Shown: in pieces, positions 1 through 9,015 of the stretch | Position numbering within the stretch: position 1 is the first letter of the stretch | How the letters are laid out: every line of letters starts with the position of its first letter | NCBI RefSeq assembly: GCF_002505485.1 | Contig: NZ_DAVG01000062.1 | Location: 3,310 to 67,309 of the forward strand | Length of the DNA: 64,000 bases | Reading direction: 5' to 3' | DNA from: Methanosarcina sp. UBA5 | GTDB taxonomy: Archaea; Halobacteriota; Methanosarcinia; Methanosarcinales; Methanosarcinaceae | Made by a program: the position numbers and the translations under genes | Notes under the pieces: model-generated | Seen by the model: only the letters and a program-made list of their open reading frames with translations | What the model was told of the DNA's origin: nothing | The model's database searches: none

Positions 1-1173
1 TAAGGGTGGATTCTCAATTTTCTGCAATATTGAAATATACTTGTTTTCTATATTTTCCCACGAGTAATTTTTCAAAACAAAATCCATACCATTTTTACCC
101 ATAGTACTCCTCATTTCGTCCCTTGCCAGGAGAAGATCTAGACATGCCTTAAACTCTTCATAGTTTTCATAGTACAGGCCGGCATTGCCTCTTATACACT
201 GACCTTTTAACACGTCACACTTCCCATTTACAAGTACAGGAGTTTTACAGAGCCAGGATTCTAGCAGGACCATGGACAAACTTTCGTACTTTGAGGGCAT
301 TACTAATAGTTTTGCCGCTTTAATCCCATCAAACTTGTCCTGTTCGGGGACGAAACCTAAGGAAAGGATATCTGGGCTTTGGGGGATTTTCATAGTCTGT
401 TTTCCCAGTAATACGAGTTTAACAGAAGATTTCTCTTCTTTTTTATATCGAAGAAAATACTTAAATAGCTCCTGACAACCTTTAGACTCATCTACTCTTC
501 CAACAAAGATTATGAAATTATCCAGGTTATACTTCCGGGCAAAAAAAACTGCATTAGTTCTATCCGGAATATCTATACCTACACCCACAACATCAGAAGG
601 TATATTCGAAACTCTGAATTTTGAGGTGACAAAATTTTTCTCCTCTTCGGTATTAAAAATAAGCCGCCTGGGGGATTTGAAGAGTGAGTCGAATATTGAC
701 AAATAGATAGGCGGTTCGTCATGTGCCGTAGGAACAATCAGAGCTTTTTCTTTTACCTGCGGAAGGCCAAAGAAGGTAGTACAGTAAAGATAAGTAAAAA
801 AGATAAAGCAAGTATAATCATCTTCAGCATTTTTTATATAATTTAAAAGATGTGTTGAGTACGGGCCTTGCAGTTTCATCCATTTAATTTCGTCTTCGTA
901 GGTGGGACTATTACCAAAAATGTTCTCAGAGAATTTATTAAATTCCAGTAAATCTCTTTCGTAATCAACGCGAAATCTCCTGACTTTCACTCCGTTTAAG
1001 GTTTCAATCCCTGCAGGGTATTCATTCTTCCATGTTATGTAGTCTACCGCACAGGTGGTTAACACTTCTATCTTAAAGTATTTTGATAAGTGTTCAGCTA
1101 AGAGCCTGCAATGAAATTCGGCCCCTCCGTTAACTTCCAGGCCGTAACGCTGGACAACGAAGGCGATTTTCAT
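1..1173 (-). CDS. GT4 glycosyltransferase, C-terminus outside window
   Basis: This open frame runs off the left edge after 391 codons. It begins MKIAFVVQRYGLEVNGGAE, the usual start of a GT-B retaining glycosyltransferase, where the Gly-Gly-Ala-Glu loop contacts the nucleotide sugar. The next stretch (EVLTTCAVDY, then a VKVRRFRV motif) closely parallels the gene at 2228-3403, so the two look like paralogues. Its ATG overlaps the TGA of the upstream gene by four bases (ATGA), so translation is probably coupled. The likely role is transfer of one sugar during assembly of the surface polysaccharide exported by the Wzm/Wzt pair upstream. Donor and acceptor cannot be told from sequence. Confidence 0.85.
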   Translation of the reverse strand, partial: MKIAFVVQRYGLEVNGGAEFHCRLLAEHLSKYFKIEVLTTCAVDYITWKNEYPAGIETLNGVKVRRFRVDYERDLLEFNKFSENIFGNSPTYEDEIKWMKLQGPYSTHLLNYIKNAEDDYTCFIFFTYLYCTTFFGLPQVKEKALIVPTAHDEPPIYLSIFDSLFKSPRRLIFNTEEEKNFVTSKFRVSNIPSDVVGVGIDIPDRTNAVFFARKYNLDNFIIFVGRVDESKGCQELFKYFLRYKKEEKSSVKLVLLGKQTMKIPQSPDILSLGFVPEQDKFDGIKAAKLLVMPSKYESLSMVLLESWLCKTPVLVNGKCDVLKGQCIRGNAGLYYENYEEFKACLDLLLARDEMRSTMGKNGMDFVLKNYSWENIENKYISILQKIENPPL

Positions 1174-2225
1174 TCGATCACCTGTTGAATATATTCTTTT
1201 AATGAATTTTCCATGGTCGGTCTTTCAAAATTTTTTAGTCTTTCTCTTTGTTTCTGGATTATTTTTTTTCTGAAAACTTCATTCTTTACTACAAGATTAA
1301 TCATTTCTGCAATCTCATCGCTTTTAAGTTTGTTAATCAGAATTCCCGAGTTTCCAAGAGTATCCGGGATTGCAGTACAATTATAGGCGAGAACAGGTGT
1401 GTCAAAGTACATACTCTCAACAAGCGGGACACAAAAGGTTTCCCATTCGCTCATACACAAGAAAACATCAGCCAGTTTATAGTAAGAAATTAGATCCTCC
1501 ATTGAGACTTTTCCAGGAATATAAACATCTTTTAGCTTTAGCTTCTGAATAATCTCCTGCAGTTGATCTAGATAATTTTCGCAACCTTCAAAATTCCCTA
1601 TCAAAAACAAACGTGATTTTGGATTTATAAGCTTATAATATGAGAATATTTTCAAAATAAGATGTTGGTTCTTTTGAGGAATAATCCTTCCAACAAAAAG
1701 AAGATTCACGTAATCGTCATCAAATTTCGACAAGGTATTTTCATTCGGACTTTTATTGTAAATATTAAGGTCCAGTAAAAGTGGAAAAATTTCAGTATTT
1801 TTAAATCCCAGGTTATTCAGCTCTAGCTGTGTATATCGAGAATTTGCCAATGCCAGGTTTGTTATCTCTGGATATAAATTGAGCTCCTCTCTTCCCTGTA
1901 CCAGTAAATACTGGATGTAATCGTTGATTCCATAAAGGTATTTTTCAGGCGTAATTCCATGAAACCTTATTATTTTTTTATCTGGCAACTTTCTTACATA
2001 ATGAGAGACATCGGAGCCTATTGAGAAATGAAATATTAAAACGTTATCTTTTGAAGAGACTTTGTCATATTCAAGATGTTTTTTAGCATTCATTTCAGGG
2101 TGGATATTTTCAGCGTATATCTCTGATTCATAACCCCATTTTCTAAGGGTTTTGTTAATCTCAATAACCTCATTGCCTATTGCATCACCAGGGCTAAAGG
2201 TCGGCAATATTTGATGAATTTCCAT
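1170..2225 (-). CDS. GT4-type glycosyltransferase
   Basis: 351 residues, GT-B fold. The N-terminal half has MEIHQILPTFSPGDAIGNEV in place of the common GG loop. The C-terminal nucleotide-sugar domain contains LLFVGRIIPQKNQHLIL (about residue 175) and the E-x7-E region WETFCVPLVESMYFDTPVLA (about 280-300), typical of GT4 enzymes. It lies 2 bp after the preceding gene and overlaps the next by 4 bp, so all are in one operon. Probably a cytosolic enzyme adding one residue to a lipid-linked glycan. Substrate unknown. Confidence 0.85.
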   Translation of the reverse strand: MEIHQILPTFSPGDAIGNEVIEINKTLRKWGYESEIYAENIHPEMNAKKHLEYDKVSSKDNVLIFHFSIGSDVSHYVRKLPDKKIIRFHGITPEKYLYGINDYIQYLLVQGREELNLYPEITNLALANSRYTQLELNNLGFKNTEIFPLLLDLNIYNKSPNENTLSKFDDDYVNLLFVGRIIPQKNQHLILKIFSYYKLINPKSRLFLIGNFEGCENYLDQLQEIIQKLKLKDVYIPGKVSMEDLISYYKLADVFLCMSEWETFCVPLVESMYFDTPVLAYNCTAIPDTLGNSGILINKLKSDEIAEMINLVVKNEVFRKKIIQKQRERLKNFERPTMENSLKEYIQQVIE

Positions 2226-2227
2226 AT

Positions 2228-3403
2228 TTAAGCCTCTTCAAGAAACCGTACATATTTTTCAACAATCCGGTCCCAGTTAAAGTTCTCATCTACATATTTT
2301 TTCCCATTTATAGCCATTTTTCTTCTTAATAGAGGATTATTTAAGTAAAAGTTAATGCATCCTTCAAATTCTTCAAAATTCTTAAAATACAATCCAGACC
2401 TACCTTTAATACAGTGATTCTTTGTTACAGCGCATCCTGAATGAACCAGAACTGGTGTGAGGCATAACCACGATTCCATAATCACTATTGAAAAGCTTTC
2501 GTTAATTGAGGGCTGACAAAGAAGACTTGCAGCAGCAAAAGCATCATATTTATCCTGCTTTTGAACAAAACCCAGGTCAAGAATCTCTTTTTTAAACTTT
2601 TCCGGAATACTGACTTCTCCACTTCCTATCAAGACGAGCTTAAGCTCATTCTGATTCCTCAGTTTATACTTACAAAAAAAGTCAATTAGAAGAGGAGTGT
2701 TTTTACCTGGCTCCCGCCTTCCAGCATAAAGAATGAAATCGCTGTGTATTCCATATTTCTCCCGAAATCTCTTTGCTTCAAAGGAAATATTGGTATCTAT
2801 TCCTTCTCCAAGAATTATTTGCTTGCCCTTAATATCGAATATCTCGTTTGCCAGTTTTGCTTCGGGTTCAGCATGGTATATTAGCCCTGCCACGTTCTGG
2901 AACATATTTTTATAAATGTCCATATATGCATAGCTCTCATCGTGAAGACAGGGTATCAAAAATGATTTTTTGGGATGGATTTGAGACCCGTAATATGTAG
3001 TTCCGAACATGTAAGGTATGAACAAAAAATAGTTGTAGTCCGAACCATGAATATCAATATAATGGCAAAGATCGTCGCTGTTAATCATCTCTTCGATGTA
3101 TATCTGTTCTTCCTTTGCCGAGATTTTCTGGTTATGCATCAATTTCGAATTAACGCGATCGAATAATTTGATATTCCTTTGTCGGACTTTAAATCTTCGA
3201 ATTGTGACGTTTTTTAATTGAGATACTCCTTCTTCGTAATAATTGGAGTTCCAGTCCGAATTGAACTCTTTCACGCAGGTAGTAAGGATTTCAACTTCAA
3301 TCCCATTTCTGGAAAGATTCTCAGCCGTGTTTTTACATTCACTCTCTGCACCGCCTGGAATCTCTCCATACCAGGGAACAACAAATGCAATCTTCATTAA
3401 CAC
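2228..3403 (-). CDS. GT4 glycosyltransferase
   Basis: 391 residues if started at the first ATG; the second Met (MKIAFVVPWYGEIPGGAESE, at 3397) fits the family start as well. The N-terminus has the GGAES donor loop. The C-terminal half has FILYAGRREPGKNTPLLIDF and ESFSIVIMESWLCLTPVLVH, the GT4 E-x7-E region. It resembles the protein encoded at 1-1173, pointing to a duplication. It sits between another glycosyltransferase and the methyltransferase gene. The expected role is one glycosyl transfer in surface glycan synthesis; specificity is not predictable. Confidence 0.85.
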   Translation of the reverse strand: MLMKIAFVVPWYGEIPGGAESECKNTAENLSRNGIEVEILTTCVKEFNSDWNSNYYEEGVSQLKNVTIRRFKVRQRNIKLFDRVNSKLMHNQKISAKEEQIYIEEMINSDDLCHYIDIHGSDYNYFLFIPYMFGTTYYGSQIHPKKSFLIPCLHDESYAYMDIYKNMFQNVAGLIYHAEPEAKLANEIFDIKGKQIILGEGIDTNISFEAKRFREKYGIHSDFILYAGRREPGKNTPLLIDFFCKYKLRNQNELKLVLIGSGEVSIPEKFKKEILDLGFVQKQDKYDAFAAASLLCQPSINESFSIVIMESWLCLTPVLVHSGCAVTKNHCIKGRSGLYFKNFEEFEGCINFYLNNPLLRRKMAINGKKYVDENFNWDRIVEKYVRFLEEA

Positions 3404-3490
3404 TGCTCCAAAGTTATCTCACAAACTTAAAGAAAGTAAAAAGCAATCAAAATCTTTACTTATTCACGATTTTTCTTGTTACTAACCTCT

Positions 3491-6400
3491 TTATTTTTTC
3501 CCAATTACTGCATAATCCTGGGCTCCATATAAGGCATTATTTATCATGTCTATATTTTGATTGGAGATTTCAATCATTGATTTATCCCCTTCTGCATCCT
3601 CGAGACTTGGAAGCTTTTTCAATTTCATTTCAGGAGTTACAGGGGACAAAAATTTCGTTTCGATATCCCGAAAACCTGCAGTATTGACTAAAAACTTTAG
3701 AGTCTCCGGATGCACAGGTTTTACGTGAGATAGGTCTATGTAAAAGTTCGCTAAGGAGAACAATGAGAGAGGATTAACTGTCTCGACAATTATGTAAAAA
3801 CCGTATTTCATTTTTTTGTTGCAAAGGTTCAACATATTAACGAGATACCTGGGATTGAGGTGTTCAACTACCTGACTTATGAAAATTCCATCGAGGCTTT
3901 TGTCTTTGATCTCCTCAAGAGCTTTTATAGCATCTTTTAGTTCGGCATTCAAACCCCTAGACTTACAGAAGTTTATCATATCTTCATCGACATCAATTCC
4001 TCGAGCATTGATGCCTTTCTGTTTTGCTAATTCCAGAAATTCTCCCCGTCCACATCCAATATCAAGCACATTGGTACAATTTTCAAAATAGCCTATAAAG
4101 TTTGTCTGATGTTGCAGGATATTTTCTCTCGAACCGCGGAATCTTTCTTCAAATATATAATAATTAATCGGGGAGTCAGCGTTCCCAGAGGAACTAATCT
4201 GGGTATTAGCGTTTCCAGAGGAATTATTCTGGGCATTAACCTTTCCGAATGAATTATTCTGGGCATTAGCCTTTCCTGAAGAATTAATCTGAGCATTAGT
4301 TTTTCCGGAGGCATTAATCTGGTGGTTAGCCTTTCCAGAGGAATCTGTTCCTTGGTTTTCGAGTCCTTTTTGTATTCTGGATTCAAGTACTTTATTAAGC
4401 CAGGCTTTGTTCTCAAGGTCCAGATTAATAGCAGAAACTACGGATTCTACTTCTTTCTTTATACTGCTGACAACTTCAGATTTCAGCTGTTCAGATTCAA
4501 CTTTTAACTTTTCAGTTTCACTACTTAATTGCTCAACTTTGGATTTTAATAATCTGTTTTCGTCCTCGAGTTCTTTAATTCCCGATTTTAATTGCTCCAC
4601 TTTATCAGAACAGGAGTCTGCTACTTCCTTTGCATTACCGAGAACGCCGGCAAGGTTATAATTAAGTTCACTTTGCTTCTGGAATACGGGATCGACATAA
4701 CGTCTGACCTCCCCATGAACTAATTTTCTACCTTTTATCAAAAAGGTCCCCAAAAATGGACGATGAGAACTGATTGAATAGTTATTGTTACAAATATCGC
4801 AATCCGAACTGATTATTCCGGATTCGTGAGGACTTCTTGTTTTTGAGGAGATCTCTGAAAATACCTGTTCTATTTCTTCAGTACTCTTAGGATCCTCATT
4901 TTCTTTTCTTTCCTTTATATTCTCACGAATTTTTTCCATAATCTCTTCAACATTGATTTCATCGTCTTTTATCTCGAATGTATCCACTTTTGATTCCTCT
5001 AACCTGCATTCATCCGGGTTTTGCTCTACTTTTGCATTAATGTTGAGTAAAGGCTTATTAGTAATTTCCTGAAACCAGAAACAGCCTTCCTGCACAAGGT
5101 CAATTTGCAACTGATATTCTCCGTTTTCTTCAGGAGCAATGATATCTACTTGAAAATCACGTTGTTCTTGAGGATTTAAAGCAGGCAATATTTCAGTCCT
5201 GAATCCGTCAAAAACTTCATAAGTGCCGTCAGTCTTCAGCCAGTGATATGAAATATTTACGGGATAAGGAAATAGTGATACAAGGCGTTCTTTTCCTTTG
5301 TTTTTGATTGTTACACATAACTGGAATTTTTCATTTGTAGAAATAGTAAGAGTTTCCTTTTCCGATAAAATTTCTATGTCTATTCCATTGGTGTCTAGTT
5401 TTTTAGGATTTAACTCTTTAAAAATTGTATCTTTATCTATACTTTTTAAGGAGGCTACAGAAAAAATAGTTCTGGCATTATTGCATTCTTCTGGGCTAAA
5501 AGGACGAATCAAAGAGCCAAGGAAATCTGGATAATTGTTAACCCATGTGACTACATAAGGGAAAGATTTTTTCAACATTAAAGAGAGACTTTGAGGGGTT
5601 TGCTCATTAATATGCATTAAGTCCTCATAAAATGTCCTGGGGTTTTGTGGAATATAGACATCTATAGATTTTGCTACTTTCCTTTTTTCCTCATAGGCAT
5701 ATTGATAATATAATTTATTAGGAAAAGTATGAACAATAAATAATCCATCTTCTTTAAGAATGCTTGTAATTTTTTGAATCATTAATTCAAGTTTATTTTC
5801 CTCAATATGCTCAACAAAATCCGTAGCAATGATTCGATCAAACTTATTATTAAATTTATAATTTAGAAAGTCCTCTTCAATAAACTGCAGGTTATTTATT
5901 TTATTATTGTCCAGATATGTGGCTTTGGCAATCTGAATTGCAGAAGAAGAATAATCGATTCCGGTTACTTTAGCTCCAGACTGAGATAATACATAGGAAA
6001 GTTCACCCCTCCCACAACCGATATCCAGTATTTCCATATCTTTTCTTGGATTAACAAGGCAACATGCCGCAATTAATCTGGGATCTTCAAGTTTCTTGCC
6101 CTGGTATTTTTTGAAAGAATTATATCCTCCACAGTCACCTAAAAAATAATTTGAATTATAAGTAGATTTTAAATTTGAATAATTTTTATCAGCATATTTT
6201 GTGAAAATATGTTTAGCTGAATCTTTTATTTTAATTAATAATTCGCCTGCACATGCAGGGATTGTAAATGAAAAATCAATGAAATCTTTGTATTTATTTA
6301 GGAAATAAGTTACACTGAATAAGTTTTCATTGGACCAAAAATGGCTGTCTACCAGAATCCAGCTTCCTTTTTCCAATGCCAGCTCGAGATTGTGAAATGT

Positions 6401-6802
6401 TTCGTCTCCATCGTACTTGGCATCTACATGAATCAGATCATAAAAATCTCCTGGCAAAGCAGTTATTGACCGGTTATTCGCTAATAAAAAGTCTGAATTA
6501 TAGTCTTTCGTGAGTTTCTTAGCCCAATTTACTTCTTTTTCAGCTCTATCAATATTGCCAGAATCATTTATTCCCAGATATGTTGCGTTTTTAGATGCTT
6601 TTAAAAAAGTTATTGCACTGTATCCATATCCGACGCCGATTTCTAAAATTGATTTGGGTTGAATCATTTTGGCAATTGCATACTTCATACGATAATAATC
6701 AACCCATTCGTTAAAGAGATATGATAGTTCATCACTAGGAAATACGTAATCTCTGAAATCATAATCAGTATTATTGTAGATAGAGATTAATTCATCCAGC
6801 AT
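3491..6802 (-). CDS. Three-domain methyltransferase with beta-sandwich and coiled coil, WbdD-like cap candidate
   Basis: 1103 residues. Methyltransferase 1 has ILEIGVGYGYS at 52-62. Methyltransferase 2 has ILDIGCGRGELS at 258-269, followed by a beta-rich Ig-like segment (about 485-590). Next come an acidic linker, a coiled coil (about 725-800) rich in EQLKS heptads, and six exact 10-residue repeats (821-880, consensus SSGKANAQIN). Methyltransferase 3 (881-1103) has YIFEERFRGSRE and VLDIGCGRGEFLEL; this type is common in bacterial O-antigen loci. The gene follows wzt and wzm on the same strand. In enterobacterial ABC-dependent O-antigen systems, WbdD caps the chain by methylation and its coiled coil sets chain length before Wzt recognises the cap. 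I infer a similar role here; no kinase domain was recognised. Confidence 0.8.
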   Translation of the reverse strand: MLDELISIYNNTDYDFRDYVFPSDELSYLFNEWVDYYRMKYAIAKMIQPKSILEIGVGYGYSAITFLKASKNATYLGINDSGNIDRAEKEVNWAKKLTKDYNSDFLLANNRSITALPGDFYDLIHVDAKYDGDETFHNLELALEKGSWILVDSHFWSNENLFSVTYFLNKYKDFIDFSFTIPACAGELLIKIKDSAKHIFTKYADKNYSNLKSTYNSNYFLGDCGGYNSFKKYQGKKLEDPRLIAACCLVNPRKDMEILDIGCGRGELSYVLSQSGAKVTGIDYSSSAIQIAKATYLDNNKINNLQFIEEDFLNYKFNNKFDRIIATDFVEHIEENKLELMIQKITSILKEDGLFIVHTFPNKLYYQYAYEEKRKVAKSIDVYIPQNPRTFYEDLMHINEQTPQSLSLMLKKSFPYVVTWVNNYPDFLGSLIRPFSPEECNNARTIFSVASLKSIDKDTIFKELNPKKLDTNGIDIEILSEKETLTISTNEKFQLCVTIKNKGKERLVSLFPYPVNISYHWLKTDGTYEVFDGFRTEILPALNPQEQRDFQVDIIAPEENGEYQLQIDLVQEGCFWFQEITNKPLLNINAKVEQNPDECRLEESKVDTFEIKDDEINVEEIMEKIRENIKERKENEDPKSTEEIEQVFSEISSKTRSPHESGIISSDCDICNNNYSISSHRPFLGTFLIKGRKLVHGEVRRYVDPVFQKQSELNYNLAGVLGNAKEVADSCSDKVEQLKSGIKELEDENRLLKSKVEQLSSETEKLKVESEQLKSEVVSSIKKEVESVVSAINLDLENKAWLNKVLESRIQKGLENQGTDSSGKANHQINASGKTNAQINSSGKANAQNNSFGKVNAQNNSSGNANTQISSSGNADSPINYYIFEERFRGSRENILQHQTNFIGYFENCTNVLDIGCGRGEFLELAKQKGINARGIDVDEDMINFCKSRGLNAELKDAIKALEEIKDKSLDGIFISQVVEHLNPRYLVNMLNLCNKKMKYGFYIIVETVNPLSLFSLANFYIDLSHVKPVHPETLKFLVNTAGFRDIETKFLSPVTPEMKLKKLPSLEDAEGDKSMIEISNQNIDMINNALYGAQDYAVIGKK
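4163..4342 (-). repeat. Six tandem 30-bp coding repeats
   Basis: Six consecutive 30-bp units encode residues 821-880 of the methyltransferase protein. Each gives a 10-residue unit such as SSGKANAQIN, SSGKANAQNN or SSGNANTQIS. The frame is kept throughout, so unit loss or gain would change only linker length between the coiled coil and the last methyltransferase domain. Confidence 0.9.
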
Positions 6803-6912
6803 ATTTCGGTCTCCAAAATCAACTAACTATATTTTAAGTTTTATTGAAATTTTAGATTATAACCTGATATTCTAAAGTATAATACTTATTTGTCGAAATG
6901 AGGACCGATCTT

Positions 6913-8145
6913 TTATTGAACTGACACCTTAGGATTCATGTTGAAAACACCCGAATAAATGATCGAATCATCTCGAGAGATAATTTTTAAAATATCTACA
7001 TCGTGAGCCATTAATAAATATTCTTCAAAAGATCCTCTGTCATATCCTTTGTTTGCTACTCCTACAGATAAGGAATAATTTCCGGCAGATAAAGGAATTT
7101 TCATTTTATAAGTGATTTTAGCAACCTGTTCTTTCTTCAGTGGTGGAGTCTTTATTCCCATGCAGTAAGTATTTGTCTCGAATACCGATACTCCTAGATT
7201 GTCTCTTACATGCAGTCCATAATGAGGTTCAGATAAATCTTTAAGACTTTTAATTTCATAAACAAATTTTACTGTCTGCTCGCTCTCAATATAAGATATC
7301 CTTTCATCTCGTTCATTCAATATATTAAAAGAAAGGATTTTAACCTCACCTGTTGAAGTGCTTGATGTTTCTCCTCCTTTTCTATCACTAACTTTTACAA
7401 CCTCAACTTCCGCATTTCCCATATGCGATTTCTTTAAAATCATTCCGTAGTAAAAATCAATAATAGTTTTCGGATCACCATAGTCAAGAACACGACCTTT
7501 ATCCAGCAATATTGCCGAGTCACATAAAGTTTTCACGGCGTTCATATCGTGTGATACAAAAATAATGGATCCGCCTGTGTTTTTAAATTCAAGGATTTTT
7601 CTCATGCATTTTTGCTGGAAATAAGCATCCCCTACCGACAGAGCCTCATCGACAAGGAAGCATTTAGGTTCTGCGTGTATTGCAACTGAAAAGGCCAGTC
7701 TCATCAACATACCTGATGAATAAGTTCTAATTGGCTCATAAATGAATTCTCCAAGTTCGGCAAAATCCATTATATCAGTTTTTTTCTCATCAATTTCTGC
7801 TCTTGTCATTCCTAGGAAAGTTCCATTCATATAAATATTCTCAATACCTGTAAGCTCAGGGTTAAAACCCGTCCCGAGTTCCAGCAGGCCTGTGATCTTC
7901 CCATCGATCTCTATTGAGCCGGCATCTGGAAGCAAAATTCCGGAAAGAATCTTCAATATTGTTGATTTACCTGCACCATTTTGTCCGACAATCCCAAGGG
8001 TTTCACCTTCCTGTACCTCAAAAGAAATATCTTCCAGTGCAACGATATCACGATGGTATTTCTTTCGGAAACAGATTTCCTTGAGCCTGTCAGCCGGGGA
8101 TTGATATGACTTGAACCTTTTTGAAATACCTGTTACTCGCATCAT
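6913..8145 (-). CDS. Wzt-type polysaccharide ABC transporter ATPase with C-terminal sugar-binding-like domain
   Basis: 410 residues. Residues 1-240 are an ABC ATPase of the polysaccharide/teichoic-acid export family: Walker A GIVGQNGAGKST (51-62), signature YSSGMLMRLAFSVA and Walker B CFLVDEALSVGD. Residues about 265-410 form a beta-rich extension (HYGLHVRDNLGVSVFETNT) like the Wzt C-terminal domain that recognises the finished or capped glycan in bacterial O-antigen systems. The permease gene lies 24 bp upstream and the methyltransferase gene downstream. The likely role is ATP-driven export of a lipid-linked polysaccharide across the cytoplasmic membrane. Confidence 0.92.
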   Translation of the reverse strand: MMRVTGISKRFKSYQSPADRLKEICFRKKYHRDIVALEDISFEVQEGETLGIVGQNGAGKSTILKILSGILLPDAGSIEIDGKITGLLELGTGFNPELTGIENIYMNGTFLGMTRAEIDEKKTDIMDFAELGEFIYEPIRTYSSGMLMRLAFSVAIHAEPKCFLVDEALSVGDAYFQQKCMRKILEFKNTGGSIIFVSHDMNAVKTLCDSAILLDKGRVLDYGDPKTIIDFYYGMILKKSHMGNAEVEVVKVSDRKGGETSSTSTGEVKILSFNILNERDERISYIESEQTVKFVYEIKSLKDLSEPHYGLHVRDNLGVSVFETNTYCMGIKTPPLKKEQVAKITYKMKIPLSAGNYSLSVGVANKGYDRGSFEEYLLMAHDVDILKIISRDDSIIYSGVFNMNPKVSVQ

Positions 8146-8169
8146 TTTTTATTCACAACTTTTAATTTC

Positions 8170-8937
8170 TTAAATAAAGTCCCGAACATCCCTTTCAAGC
8201 TTTTTGAAAGTAATACCTGCACACAGCAGAATTGCAAAACTCAACAGGCACAGAAATAGGATAGCTTTTAAATCTGGACTCTGATCATATATAAAGACAC
8301 TATGGTATGCATGAATGAATGTAAAAGCCGGATTATAGATCATAATCTTTTTGACATATTCTGGAAGTATATCATAAACATATACAATCGGTGTAAACCA
8401 GAACCAGAACTGAAGTGCGATTCTTATGATTTCTCTTAAGTCCCTTACAAAAACAACAAATATTGCTATAAGAAATCCAAGGGAATAGGCAAAGAGCTGC
8501 TGTACCAGATATATTAATGGAACAAATAAGACCAGAGGTTTCACGCCATATCCACTAATTAAAAGTAAAAACAGGAATACTCCCATTGTCACGACAAAAG
8601 TGATACTCTCTGAAATAGCAATATAAAGAGGGAATGAAGAAAGATCAACCTTTACTTTGGTGATTATATGTTTTTTATCTAAGAAAACAGTAGCCGTTCT
8701 TAAGACCGTGTTTGAAAAAGCGTTCCATGCGACTACACCAGAAGTAAGATAAAATCCATAAGCGTATACCGAAGAAGAGCCCGGTAAACGCGATCCCATA
8801 AGATTAGCAAATATGACAGTAAATATGAAAATATCTACAAGCGGATAAATAAAGTTCCACAAAGCTCCTAAAGTAGATCCAGAGTATTTTTCAGTAATAT
8901 CTCTTTTTGCTAATTCAAGAATTAAACCTATATTCAA
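8170..8937 (-). CDS. Wzm-type polysaccharide ABC-2 permease
   Basis: 255 residues with about six membrane segments. The amphipathic N-terminus (MNIGLILELAKRDITEKYSGSTLG) and the first hydrophobic stretch (GALWNFIYPLVDIFIFTVIF) are typical of ABC-2 permeases of the Wzm/RfbA type. The start is TTG at 8937, preceded by GGAGAT six bases upstream. It partners the ATPase encoded just downstream, forming the channel through which the glycan crosses the membrane. Loss of either gene should block export only, not sugar assembly. Confidence 0.92.
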   Translation of the reverse strand: MNIGLILELAKRDITEKYSGSTLGALWNFIYPLVDIFIFTVIFANLMGSRLPGSSSVYAYGFYLTSGVVAWNAFSNTVLRTATVFLDKKHIITKVKVDLSSFPLYIAISESITFVVTMGVFLFLLLISGYGVKPLVLFVPLIYLVQQLFAYSLGFLIAIFVVFVRDLREIIRIALQFWFWFTPIVYVYDILPEYVKKIMIYNPAFTFIHAYHSVFIYDQSPDLKAILFLCLLSFAILLCAGITFKKLERDVRDFI

Positions 8938-9015
8938 ATTAATATCTCCTGATTATTACTTCGTCGGGATGAAAGAATATTATATTTTTTTCGAGAAATA
9001 ATCTGATTACCGGAG

